Positions 1 to 6,429 are shown, counted from the first letter of the stretch. The stretch is 64,000 nt of DNA from Solobacterium moorei (GCF_036323475.1 NZ_AP028934.1:2232001-2296000), one strand, 5' to 3'. Translations and numbers: made by a program. Notes: generated by a model not told the origin, from the letters alone.

Positions 1-107
1 CAATTTAGTTTTAATGCCGCACGGCGTTTATTGCCAGAATGATCAACCAGTTCTTTAATAATGTTGTATTTGTTTTCTTCCATAGGGGTTAATATAATCT
101 TTTTCAT
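1..107 (-). CDS. N-terminal fragment of a transposase (ISNCY/IS1202-like), cut by window edge
   Basis: Reading leftward from an ATG at 107, the frame stays open to the window edge and gives 35 residues beginning MKKIILTPMEENKYNIIKEL and continuing VDHSGNKRRAALKLN. The pattern of a short beta start, a Y-x-x-I-K helix and a GNK-RAALKL helix resembles the N-terminal helix-turn-helix of ISNCY/IS1202-type transposases. Only this stub is visible, so I cannot tell whether the gene is complete to the left. No strong SD precedes the start. Confidence 0.45.
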   Translation of the reverse strand, partial: MKKIILTPMEENKYNIIKELVDHSGNKRRAALKLN

Positions 108-233
108 ATTCAATCCAATCTAATGGAATGAATCATAACAATTCCTTTCTATAAATGGGGCATTTTCCCTTTCGGTTCATTAAGACAATATCAACTTCGA
201 TTCAGAAATTTGAAAAAAAGAAATTAAAAAGTG

Positions 234-262
234 TTGACGATGAAAAGTCACCATGCTACTAT
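234..262 (+). promoter_or_regulatory. Sigma-A-type promoter of the tRNA pair
   Basis: TTGACG (234-239) and TACTAT (257-262) are separated by 17 bp and lie 21 bp before the first tRNA base. The stretch from 108 to 233 shows no coding capacity. Confidence 0.65.
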
Positions 263-283
263 ATTAAAGCATTCGATGAAGTT

Positions 284-360
284 GGGCCTGTAGCTCAGGT
301 GGCTAGAGCGCACCCCTGATAAGGGTGAGGTCGCTGGTTCAAGTCCATTCAGGCCCACCA
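284..360 (+). tRNA. tRNA-Ile (GAT anticodon)
   Basis: A 77-nt cloverleaf with acceptor stem GGGCCTG paired to CAGGCCC, D-loop AGCTCAGGTGG, anticodon loop CTGATAA, T-loop GTTCAAGTCC and an encoded CCA. The GAT anticodon makes it isoleucine. It is followed 31 bp later by tRNA-Ala, the usual Ile-Ala pairing. Confidence 0.95.
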
Positions 361-391
361 TTTTCGGTAAACTCATCGAATTGATATACAT

Positions 392-464
392 GGGGTTATA
401 GCTCAGCTGGGAGAGCACCTGCTTTGCAAGCAGGGGGTCAGGAGTTCGATCCTCCTTAGCTCCA
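392..464 (+). tRNA. tRNA-Ala (TGC anticodon), integration target
   Basis: Cloverleaf with acceptor GGGGTTA/TAGCTCC (one G-U and one wobble pair), anticodon loop TTTGCAA and T-loop GTTCGATCC. CCA is not encoded: the discriminator A464 is followed by CTT. Its last 14 bases plus one form the left copy of a 15-bp direct repeat found again at 3712-3726, so the element beyond it used this gene as its attachment site and left it intact. Confidence 0.95.
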
Positions 465-465
465 C
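451..465 (+). repeat. attL core (3' end of tRNA-Ala)
   Basis: CCTCCTTAGCTCCAC is identical to 3712-3726. It covers the T-arm and acceptor 3' strand of tRNA-Ala, a classic tyrosine-recombinase target. Confidence 0.85.
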
Positions 466-476
466 TTATTTACAAG

Positions 477-502
477 AATACCGTAATTATACGGTATTTT
501 TT
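477..502 (+). terminator. Rho-independent terminator after tRNA-Ala
   Basis: ATACCGTA (478-485), a 4-nt loop and TACGGTAT (490-497) are followed by a T-run. A near twin lies just past attR at 3736-3760. The element therefore brings its own terminator and the tRNA operon stays terminated after integration. The integrase stop codon lies inside it at 501. Confidence 0.8.
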
Positions 503-1583
503 ATTGTTTGAGAAGAAACTGAGAAGAATTGTTTATTTGTGATATCAATTCATCTTCATTTTGTTTTAATAAGTGAGTATAAATCTTTAATGTCATATTT
601 ACATCAGCATGTCCTAAACGTCTACTCACTGCAACGATATTTACACCAGAAGCGATAAGATTAGATGCATGAGAATGTCTAAAATCATGTATTCTGATTC
701 TTCTTACTTTAGCACTATTTATTGCTGATTCTTTTACTTTATCGATGGTTGCTTGTGGTAATGGTTCTAATCTTCCAAATATAAACCATTCTTTTCTAAA
801 CCCACATATTTTTTCTTCTTTAGACAGATACTCACTGAGTAGATTGGCTATATTATTACCTAAGGATATATTCCTTATACTAAATATATTTTTGGGTTGT
901 TTAACAATATATTTTCCTTTGTCTGTTTTTCTACTGATTGACTTACTGATATTTAGTGTCTTACCGTCGAAATCATTCCATGTTAAAGCCAATGCTTCAC
1001 CAAGTCTAAGACCTGTAAAATACAGGATTATAAATAACATTTTATAGTTTTCTTTTTTTACATGCTTAATAAAGTTGTTGAATGTATCTACATTCCATAT
1101 ATTTAATTCTTTATTGAGTTTATTCCGTATTTCTTTATCTGATGACCTAACCTTTTTAATCACTTCATAGCAATTATTTTTTATTTCATAATATTCTTCA
1201 GCATATTTAAAAACTGCTTTAAATTGGGAAAAAATATAATTAGTATGACTTGAAGAGTACTGCATATCTACAATTTTATCTTTGAATTCTTTACAATCAA
1301 TTTTTGTTATTTCATTTATGGGCTTATCCGGAATATTAGGTAAAATAATATTTTGAATAGCATTATTACTTTTTTCATAAGTACCATAAGACACCGCCTT
1401 ATATCGATTTAGAATATATTCTTTTGCGTATAAAGAGTACTTTCCTATATTAGAATCAGCAACAATATTTAGCCTCATTTTAGCTTCATATCTTTGAGCT
1501 TCTACTTTTGTTTTAAATCCTCTTTTTGTTTTATTATGATACTTTATATACCATGTACCATTAGAACTCTTATATGCACTCAT
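501..1583 (-). CDS. int: Tyrosine recombinase (integrase) of the element
   Basis: A 360-aa phage-type integrase that recombines element and tRNA-Ala sites. Residues 1-50 look like an AP2-type arm-binding domain (GTWYIKYHNKTKRGFKTK), 55-150 like the SAM-like core-binding domain, and the C-terminal half is the catalytic domain. The catalytic set is visible: Arg in TGLRLGEAL, His-x-x-Arg in HDFRHSHAS, His in LGHAD and the Tyr nucleophile in KIYTHLL. Length is normal for the family. The gene is the last of the operon, its start overlaps the end of the excisionase-like gene by 14 nt, and its stop lies next to attL, as expected for an integrase that sits at the element edge. Confidence 0.93.
   Translation of the reverse strand: MSAYKSSNGTWYIKYHNKTKRGFKTKVEAQRYEAKMRLNIVADSNIGKYSLYAKEYILNRYKAVSYGTYEKSNNAIQNIILPNIPDKPINEITKIDCKEFKDKIVDMQYSSSHTNYIFSQFKAVFKYAEEYYEIKNNCYEVIKKVRSSDKEIRNKLNKELNIWNVDTFNNFIKHVKKENYKMLFIILYFTGLRLGEALALTWNDFDGKTLNISKSISRKTDKGKYIVKQPKNIFSIRNISLGNNIANLLSEYLSKEEKICGFRKEWFIFGRLEPLPQATIDKVKESAINSAKVRRIRIHDFRHSHASNLIASGVNIVAVSRRLGHADVNMTLKIYTHLLKQNEDELISQINNSSQFLLKQ
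509..530. repeat. Candidate integrase arm-site repeat, left end
   Basis: Two direct copies of TGAGAAGAA-type sequence (TGAGAAGAAAC, then TGAGAAGAATT) lie inside the integrase 3' end, about 45 bp from attL. A close match with one extra base lies at 3589-3611 near attR, and a weaker one at about 3769-3790 outside the element. Paired repeats near both ends suggest integrase arm sites, but an A/G-rich coincidence is possible. Confidence 0.4.
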
Positions 1584-1845
1584 AACGCACCTGTTTAGCT
1601 TCTAAAAGCATTTTCTCATAATAGTAATTTATATCATGTCCTGTAACAATCAAAACTACTTCAGTAGGAACCTTTTTTGCCCCAATTTCAATATCATGAA
1701 TAAGGCAATATTCGACAGCCTTATTTCTAATGATTTGAGCTTTGCTAAAGCTAACACCTCTTAATTTCATAATATCTTTTCCTGTCATTTCTTCTGTAAG
1801 TGAAAGCATATATTTTTCTGACCAACTAAGTTGTTTAATATTCAT
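1570..1845 (-). CDS. Small helix-turn-helix protein, probable excisionase (DUF3173-like)
   Basis: A 91-aa protein between rep and int. The central stretch GKDIMKLRGVSFSKAQIIRN followed by a basic KKVPTEVV segment has the look of the small DNA-binding/excisionase proteins (DUF3173-like) that accompany Firmicute tyrosine integrases. Its start overlaps the rep stop (ATGA-type overlap) and its end overlaps int by 14 nt, so the three genes are likely co-translated. The function is inferred from position and fold style. A regulator of int is the alternative. Confidence 0.6.
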   Translation of the reverse strand: MNIKQLSWSEKYMLSLTEEMTGKDIMKLRGVSFSKAQIIRNKAVEYCLIHDIEIGAKKVPTEVVLIVTGHDINYYYEKMLLEAKQVRYECI

Positions 1846-2810
1846 ATTTTGACCCCTCTACTTTCTAAATAACTATTCACAGATTCGAATTCTTCTTTTT
1901 GGCTATAATCAAAATAAATAATTTTGTTTATTCTTCTTAAAAATGCTCTGTAAGTTTCAACTTCTTTTCGTTGTATATCTGTATATTGTGCTAATAAATC
2001 AATGTTGCTAATAATAAATACTTTGGTAAAGCAAGCAACTTTATTTGAATATCTACATGGTAAATCAATGGGATAACCATCAAGGTATGAAAGCATATCT
2101 TTAACATGTACGGACGATCTGAATTCTTCAAAGATTATGACATCTTGTAAAGAATAGCTATCAAACATATTTTTATAATCTGTAACTCGATAAACATTCT
2201 CATATCCGAAACTATCCATTACATATCTTGTTTTACCAGCACCAGTCTTTCCGTATATATAAGTGACATCAAGTTTACGAAATGTATTTTTAAATTTTTC
2301 TCTTTGAATTTCCGTTCTCACTTTTTCAATCTTATCTATATACAGGAGTGCAGATGGATATTCTGATAAGATATCTACTGTTTTTATTCCATCTTTTGCC
2401 ATTTCAAATATTTCTATTAAATCTGTTCTCTTACCTTGGCTTTCTTCTGGAATGATACCCATTTCTTCAAATGTATCTTTTAAGTTTGTACTCTCTTTTT
2501 CTGTATCTGCATACTTGCCTTGCTTCAAGATATACTCTTTATTTTGTATTGCAGTTCCATTAGCTTTCTCGATATGTGCAGTTGTAAACATTGCTTTTAA
2601 AGTACTAAATCTAATAGCATTTTTTAAATGAATATATACATGTGTATGATATGTTTTTTCTTGTCCTCCAATTTCATCGCACATGCACCAATAGATTAAA
2701 TTATCTAAATTACTTAAATATTCTTTTATGGTATTATGCTTTAGGTTGTGTTCAATAGGATTGTTGATTGTAAGTTGCCACTTTCTACTTCTTGTATCAG
2801 ATTCACCCAT
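1842..2810 (-). CDS. rep: CRESS-type replication initiator (HUH endonuclease + SF3 helicase)
   Basis: A 322-aa Rep that should nick the origin hairpin and unwind the plasmid for rolling-circle replication. The order of motifs is that of CRESS-DNA virus Reps: motif I QLTINNP (about 12-18), motif II with His-Thr-His (55-57), motif III KEYILK with catalytic Tyr93 and Lys96, Walker A GKTGAGKT (187-194), Walker B DVIIFEEF (223-230), motif C VFIISN (264-269) and an arginine-finger-like AFLRRI near the C-terminus. I chose the ATG at 2810 because AGAGGTGA lies 5-6 nt upstream; a GTG at 2834 would add eight residues but falls inside the iterons. All catalytic residues are present, so the protein is probably active. 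Confidence 0.93.
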   Translation of the reverse strand: MGESDTRSRKWQLTINNPIEHNLKHNTIKEYLSNLDNLIYWCMCDEIGGQEKTYHTHVYIHLKNAIRFSTLKAMFTTAHIEKANGTAIQNKEYILKQGKYADTEKESTNLKDTFEEMGIIPEESQGKRTDLIEIFEMAKDGIKTVDILSEYPSALLYIDKIEKVRTEIQREKFKNTFRKLDVTYIYGKTGAGKTRYVMDSFGYENVYRVTDYKNMFDSYSLQDVIIFEEFRSSVHVKDMLSYLDGYPIDLPCRYSNKVACFTKVFIISNIDLLAQYTDIQRKEVETYRAFLRRINKIIYFDYSQKEEFESVNSYLESRGVKI

Positions 2811-2822
2811 AATAATCACCTC

Positions 2823-2870
2823 TGACACTGACACAGAAGTGTCGTAAAGGTAATACTAGCTTTACGACAT
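2823..2870 (-). other. Predicted replication origin: hairpin with NANTATTAC loop and iterons
   Basis: GTCGTAAAG (2841-2849) and CTTTACGAC (2860-2868) form a perfect stem, extended by a T-A pair (2840/2869) and a possible G-U. The 10-nt loop on the minus strand is CTAGTATTAC, which contains TAGTATTAC, a match to the NANTATTAC nonanucleotide nicked by circovirus/geminivirus-type Reps (between TATT and AC). Between stem and rep SD there are tandem hexamers TGACAC TGACAC (2823-2834, plus-strand view), placed like CRESS iterons. The start of rep lies about 30 nt further on. Confidence 0.85.
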
Positions 2871-2897
2871 TATCGAAGCCAAAAAAATATAAACTAA
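2869..2897 (-). promoter_or_regulatory. Candidate rep promoter overlapping the origin
   Basis: On the minus strand TTAGTT (2892-2897) and GATAAT (2869-2874) are 17 bp apart. Transcription would start in the hairpin stem. Rep binding would then repress its own gene, as in many rolling-circle replicons. The -35 is weak. Confidence 0.4.
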
Positions 2898-2947
2898 TAT
2901 GTAACATAATAAATATCATCTTTCTAACTAAGTACAATATCAGCCTA

Positions 2948-2973
2948 CCAGTCGCACATGCGTTAGCGACTGG
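2948..2973. other. Second inverted repeat in the origin region
   Basis: CCAGTCGC, a 10-nt spacer and GCGACTGG form an 8-bp perfect stem, followed on the plus strand by ATTCTATTTTTAT. It could be a weak terminator for plus-strand transcription or a second origin (lagging-strand or Rep-binding) structure. Confidence 0.45.
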
Positions 2974-3033
2974 ATTCTATTTTTATATCCCTATTTTAAT
3001 TTCATTATTTTTCATTTTTGGTATAATAAATAT

Positions 3034-3126
3034 GCTATAGAGACAATTAAATAGACTTTAATTGTAGTTATAGTTTGTGAGTAAGTAACTGTGTTCTTTG
3101 GTTGGAGGGCAGTTACTTTTATTTTA
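3034..3126 (+). ncRNA. Predicted counter-transcribed RNA of the replicon (about 93 nt)
   Basis: An extended -10 (TG-G-TATAAT, 3019-3027) with a weak -35 points rightward, against all genes of the element. About 90 nt later AAGTAACTG (3083-3091) and CAGTTACTT (3110-3118) form a stem followed by TTATTTTAG. Between them is a second stem, ACAATTAAA/TTTAATTGT, inside CTAT/ATAG (3035-3073). A short two-hairpin RNA antisense to the regulator-rep interval is the usual layout of plasmid copy-control RNAs. It is a prediction from sequence only. Confidence 0.55.
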
Positions 3127-3529
3127 GTAAATCAAGTATTTCTTCATAAGAGAATTTAGTTTTATTCTCTTTTATCATTTTTATAATCTTATCTTTCTCA
3201 TACTGATTTTTTAAATAATCTTGTAAAGCAGAATTTAATTCTTCCCAAACATTAGGATTCTTTGATAATTCACAGATTTCTGCAAAATCATCTAACGGAT
3301 GTTCTGCAATATCTATATTACCGAAATTTTCATACATATACTTTTGAGCCATTGGTAACACACGAATAAGAGTATATAAGACACATCCTTTGATAGTGCT
3401 ACTAATACTATTAGTATGTTGTTGGAGTTCCTTAAATAGAGCATATTCATCTTCAGTTGCTCTAAAAATAATATTTTTCGTTTTCTTTGCTGATGTTGGA
3501 CGTCCTACTTTCTTATCTTTAGTTTTCAT
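3119..3529 (-). CDS. Small ribbon-helix-helix-like regulator of the element
   Basis: A 136-aa protein with a basic N-terminus (KKVGRPTSAKKTKNIIFRAT) that reads like the start of a ribbon-helix-helix domain: a beta strand NIIFRAT, then the helix EDEYALFKELQQHT. The rest is helical with no motif I recognise. It sits upstream of the origin and rep and has two palindromic sites just before its SD, so copy control or maintenance by autorepression is likely. The protein may be a CopG-like repressor with an added C-terminal domain. The plus-strand terminator of the predicted antisense RNA overlaps its stop codon. Confidence 0.6.
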   Translation of the reverse strand: MKTKDKKVGRPTSAKKTKNIIFRATEDEYALFKELQQHTNSISSTIKGCVLYTLIRVLPMAQKYMYENFGNIDIAEHPLDDFAEICELSKNPNVWEELNSALQDYLKNQYEKDKIIKMIKENKTKFSYEEILDLLK

Positions 3530-3544
3530 ATCTTTATCTCCTTT

Positions 3545-3574
3545 TGTATATACATATTATATATTGTATATACA
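3545..3574 (-). promoter_or_regulatory. Paired palindromic operators upstream of the RHH-like gene
   Basis: The self-complementary 10-mer TGTATATACA occurs at 3545-3554 and 3565-3574, spaced 20 bp centre to centre, two helical turns. It begins 16 bp upstream of the regulator start. The arrangement suits cooperative binding of two dimers on one DNA face and likely autoregulation. Confidence 0.55.
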
Positions 3575-3588
3575 AAATATCAATAGAA

Positions 3589-3611
3589 TGAGAAAGAAAT
3601 TGAGAAGAATT
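3589..3611. repeat. Candidate integrase arm-site repeat, right end
   Basis: TGAGAAAGAAAT followed by TGAGAAGAATT matches 509-530 apart from one inserted base. It lies about 100 bp inside attR. The interval 3575-3711 shows no gene: the short open frames there lack SD and family signature. Confidence 0.4.
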
Positions 3612-3711
3612 AAAACAAACTAGATGAAATATATAGTGAATAAACCTTTTAAAACATGTGTTTTATCGCCTTTTATACATATACATAAACAAACCAAATC
3701 ATATTTTAGAA

Positions 3712-3726
3712 CCTCCTTAGCTCCAC
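3712..3726 (+). repeat. attR core
   Basis: An identical 15-bp copy of the tRNA-Ala 3' end, with no tRNA body attached. It marks the right end of the element. Confidence 0.85.
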
Positions 3727-3735
3727 CTATCAAAA

Positions 3736-3760
3736 AATACCGTAGAAATGCGGTATTTTT
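3736..3760 (+). terminator. Original terminator of the tRNA operon
   Basis: ATACCGTA, GAAA loop, TGCGGTAT, then a T-run. It is nearly the same hairpin as at 477-502 and was presumably the host terminator before integration. Confidence 0.7.
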
Positions 3761-3844
3761 ATTTGCTGAAAAGGAAATGAGAATAATAAAGTAGCAAACC
3801 AAAAGCAGACTTCATGTGTGTATATAAGATCTGCTTTATTTTTA

Positions 3845-4301
3845 TTATTCAGGCTTTGCTAATACAAAAAATGCATTACGTTCATAGTCTTCGTTTCCTT
3901 CTTCTGCGAAGAAATCATACATAGACTAGTTATAGTAAAAACGTTCAGCACCATAAATAAAGTAACCATCTTGATTATAATCGGTTGTGTCACATGGGTC
4001 TACCATGACCATTACATCATCTTGTGTTGTTTCTGCTCCCATATCATCATAACCGATTACTACTTGCCAATGTCCACCCACTCAATCTAGCAGACCACGA
4101 TAGGATATCGCTTGAATTTCTTCTCTTAAGCATAACAGAGGGAAAACTTTATGTGAATCTTCTCCTACATGATCATAATTGGATTCAACGGAGAATCCGC
4201 CAACACTCTTAAATATTTCTACTGCTTGTTTTACAGATGTAACTTTGGTTATGCATGCTATCATGAGCAGCGTAAGTAAAACAAAATAAAACTTTTTTCA
4301 T
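3845..4301 (-). pseudogene. Decayed secreted C39-like (papain-fold) peptidase
   Basis: Read leftward from an ATG at 4301 after AAAGGGGAAA, a +1 shift in the initial A-run opens KKFYFVLLTLLMIACIT, a signal sequence with lipobox-like LMIAC. The same frame then gives about 60 residues, an in-frame TGA, GGHWQVVIGYDDMGAE with the catalytic-type His, DDVMVMVDPCDTTDYNQDGY, FIYGAERFYYN, an in-frame TAG, SMYDFFAEEGNEDYE and a final TAA. GGHWQVVIGYD followed by a DP.DTTD.NQDGY segment is characteristic of C39-like peptidases. Both internal stops sit where Trp would fit (TGG to TGA and TAG). With one frameshift and two nonsense codons it is a pseudogene. Confidence 0.75.
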
Positions 4302-4323
4302 TTTCCCCTTTCCCAGTTCCCAA

Positions 4324-4352
4324 CAAAAAAGGCAGTATCAGCCAATACCACC
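4324..4352 (-). terminator. Terminator just before the C39-like pseudogene SD
   Basis: On the minus strand GGTGGTAT, loop, ATACTGCC and six T. It ends about 20 nt before the pseudogene start, so it acts as a leader attenuator or as the end of an independent RNA. Confidence 0.75.
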
Positions 4353-4545
4353 TGTATGTACTCGATTCGTCACACACTCATCTATAAAAGATTACTACAG
4401 GTACAGAGTTAATTGCTCAATATGCGGGAAATCCTAATTAATCAGGCAGTCCTTCTGTCCTACTGCATCCACGATGCAGTCCCTGCTTCTTCAGCAGGTC
4501 TTCGGATTTGCCCCAGTCGTCTGTGTAGCCTCAGTTTATAATAAG
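4324..4545 (-). ncRNA. Structured leader or small RNA of unknown class
   Basis: This 386-bp gap between the pseudogene and transketolase holds a compact fold on the minus strand. A closing helix pairs 4504-4514 (GGGGCAAATCC sense) with 4426-4434 (GGATTTCCC). Inside are two hairpins, CCTGC/GCAGG (4482-4498) and the 8-bp ACTGCATC/GATGCAGT (4462-4480), and possibly a third around 4433-4460. An A/T-rich spacer and the 4324-4352 terminator follow. It does not match the consensus I know for 6S, tmRNA, SRP, RNase P, T-box or the common riboswitches. A riboswitch-like leader for the following secreted protein is one possibility, an independent sRNA the other. Confidence 0.45.
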
Positions 4546-4633
4546 TCAGCAAGCGTGACATATTTATCACAATGATAGTTTACAAAAAGTAATACATAAA
4601 AATAAGTATATTTTATGAAATGTTGTATCATGC

Positions 4634-4673
4634 ATGAAAAAAAAGATTCACTACATACTTGTAACGAATCTTT
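4634..4673 (-). terminator. Terminator of the transketolase operon
   Basis: A 13-bp stem on the minus strand (AAAGATTCGTTAC with GTAGTGAATCTTT), 6-nt loop, then eight T. It starts 15 bp after the transketolase stop. Confidence 0.85.
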
Positions 4674-4687
4674 TCATAATGGCGTTT

Positions 4688-5611
4688 TTATAAAGCGACT
4701 TTTACTTGTTCGTAAACACCTTCACCATCTAGTTTATACTTAGCCATCAACTTATTGGCATCACCAGATTCAGCATATGTATCTTGGATACCAATACGAT
4801 GAATCTTCTTAGGACACTTATCTGCAGCAATTTCACAGATGAGTCCACCTAAACCACCAATTACATTATGTTCTTCAGCAGTGAATACTACATCATACTT
4901 CGCTAGTAACTCAGCAATCTGTTCTTCGTTGCATGGCTTGATTGCACATACATCTACTACAGCAACTTCCTTGCCTTCTGCACTTAACTTTTCAGCTGCC
5001 TTTAAAGCAGATTGAACCATCAAGCCACAAGCAAAGATAACAGCATCCTTACCTTCACGAACTACATGAACCTTACTGAAATCAAATGCTGTATCTTCTG
5101 TATATACATCTTCAACAGAAGAGCGACCAAGTCTTACATAACATGGTGTATTTGTAGATGCGACATGCCGAATGACTGCTTTTGTCTGTGCAGCATCACA
5201 TGGTACATACACTTCCATGCCTGGCACAACACGCATTAATGCGATATCTTCAATTGCTTGGTGAGATACACCATCTTCACCTACAGTAATGCCAGCATGT
5301 GTACCACATACCTTAACGTTTAAGTGAGGATATGCGACACTATTACGAATCTGTTCCCAAGCTCTACCTGTGCAGAACATGGAGAAAGAAGATGCAAATG
5401 GAATAAATCCACTTGTCGCAAAACCAGCCGCATGACCGATCATATCAGATTCTGCAATACCCATATTAAAGAATCTTTCAGGAGCCACCTTTTTCGCATT
5501 TGCTGTCTTAGTACTTCCTGATAAGTCCGCATCTAATACTACAATCTTTTTATTTTCAGCGACTAATTCAGCTAATGCTTCACCGTACGCTTCTCTTGTT
5601 GCCTTACCCAT
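4688..5611 (-). CDS. Transketolase, C-terminal subunit
   Basis: A 307-aa subunit holding the pyrimidine-binding and C-terminal domains of a two-gene transketolase, which moves two-carbon ketol units in the non-oxidative pentose phosphate pathway. The cofactor-activating glutamate is in GIAESDM and the substrate/TPP histidine region in HAGITVGEDGVSHQ. Length is normal for split transketolases. The start ATG lies 2 bp after the N-subunit stop, with an SD (TTGGAGG) inside the upstream gene, so expression is coupled. DXS-like paralogues share these motifs, but the partner and length favour transketolase. Confidence 0.9.
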   Translation of the reverse strand: MGKATREAYGEALAELVAENKKIVVLDADLSGSTKTANAKKVAPERFFNMGIAESDMIGHAAGFATSGFIPFASSFSMFCTGRAWEQIRNSVAYPHLNVKVCGTHAGITVGEDGVSHQAIEDIALMRVVPGMEVYVPCDAAQTKAVIRHVASTNTPCYVRLGRSSVEDVYTEDTAFDFSKVHVVREGKDAVIFACGLMVQSALKAAEKLSAEGKEVAVVDVCAIKPCNEEQIAELLAKYDVVFTAEEHNVIGGLGGLICEIAADKCPKKIHRIGIQDTYAESGDANKLMAKYKLDGEGVYEQVKVAL

Positions 5612-5613
5612 GA

Positions 5614-6429
5614 CTACTCTGCCTCCAATTCTGCCATTGCTGCTTCAAATTGCTCTTGGTTAGGAGCCTTTCCATGCCATCCTGCATTATTCTCCATAAA
5701 GGAAACACCCTTGCCCTTAACAGTACGAGCAATGATTGCTGTAGGCTTGCCCTTTACTGTCTTTGCTTCCGCAAAAGCAGCCCGTAATTCTTCCATGTTA
5801 TGTCCATCAACACAAATCACATGGAATCCAAATGCCGCAAACTTCTGATCTAATGGTTCAGGTCCAATAACATCAGATGTCTTACCATCAATTTGTAATC
5901 CGTTTACGTCAATGATTGCACAGAGATTGTCATTCTTATAATGAGCAGCAGCCATTGCAGCTTCCCAAATTTCGCCCTCTTCTGTTTCACCATCACCAAT
6001 TAAGCAATAAATACGGTGGTCATTTCCCGCTAATTTATTTGCTAATGCCATTCCATCAGCCACCGCAAAACCTTGACCCAATGAACCAGTAGACATATCT
6101 ACACCTGTTACATAGTTCATGTTTGGATGTCCTTGTAACTTAGAATCAATTAAACGGAATGTCTTTAATTCTTCTTCTGCTAAAATACCCTTTTCAGCTA
6201 ATACAGCATATAAGAGTGGTGATACATGTCCCTTCGATAATACGAAACGGTCACGATCAATTCCACCAGCATTTTCCTTATTGATATCCATCACATCAAA
6301 ATAAAGCACTGTAAGAATATCCGTTGCGCCCAATGATCCTCCTGGGTGTCCAGATTGCGCTCCATACACTTGTCTTAAAATATTCTTACGAATATTCTTC
6401 GCGTGTAATTTTAAATTCTCAATTACCAT
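5614..6429 (-). CDS. Transketolase, N-terminal subunit
   Basis: A 271-aa subunit that binds the pyrophosphate of thiamine diphosphate. The TPP motif is clear: GDGETEEGEIWEA to Asn in IIDVNGLQIDG. Other family hallmarks are SGHPGGSLGATD near residue 25, LSKGHVSPLLY and the MSTGSLGQGF loop. The start has a strong SD (AGGAGG, 8 nt spacing), with a TATAAA-like -10 about 30 bp further upstream. Together with the downstream C-subunit it forms the active heterotetramer. Confidence 0.92.
   Translation of the reverse strand: MVIENLKLHAKNIRKNILRQVYGAQSGHPGGSLGATDILTVLYFDVMDINKENAGGIDRDRFVLSKGHVSPLLYAVLAEKGILAEEELKTFRLIDSKLQGHPNMNYVTGVDMSTGSLGQGFAVADGMALANKLAGNDHRIYCLIGDGETEEGEIWEAAMAAAHYKNDNLCAIIDVNGLQIDGKTSDVIGPEPLDQKFAAFGFHVICVDGHNMEELRAAFAEAKTVKGKPTAIIARTVKGKGVSFMENNAGWHGKAPNQEQFEAAMAELEAE

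Larger units (their letters stand above)
451..3726. mobile_element. tRNA-integrated CRESS-Rep element (integrated rolling-circle plasmid)
   Basis: The element is bounded by 15-bp direct repeats CCTCCTTAGCTCCAC at 451-465 (inside tRNA-Ala) and 3712-3726, giving a unit length of 3261 bp. All four protein genes lie on the minus strand: regulator, [origin], rep, excisionase-like, integrase. The last three overlap end to start and are probably one translation-coupled operon. The size and the Rep type match known bacterial pCRESS plasmids, which can integrate via tyrosine recombinases. There is no capsid, mobilisation or obvious cargo gene, so this looks like a minimal replicon that alternates between integrated and circular states. 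I infer that it is intact: no frameshift is visible. Confidence 0.88.

Noticed and set aside
3620-3802. Minus-strand 60-codon frame across attR
   Set aside because: It spans the att site and terminator hairpin, has no SD and no family signature.
3845-4301. Stop-codon recoding (TGA/TAG read as Trp) in the C39-like gene
   Set aside because: A separate frameshift at the start and two different stop types point to decay. Other genes here use TGA and TAG as normal stops.
4324-4545. T-box leader, suggested by AGGTGGTA near the terminator
   Set aside because: The conserved GGGTGGNACCGCG box and stem I features are missing, and the downstream gene is not an aminoacylation or amino acid gene.
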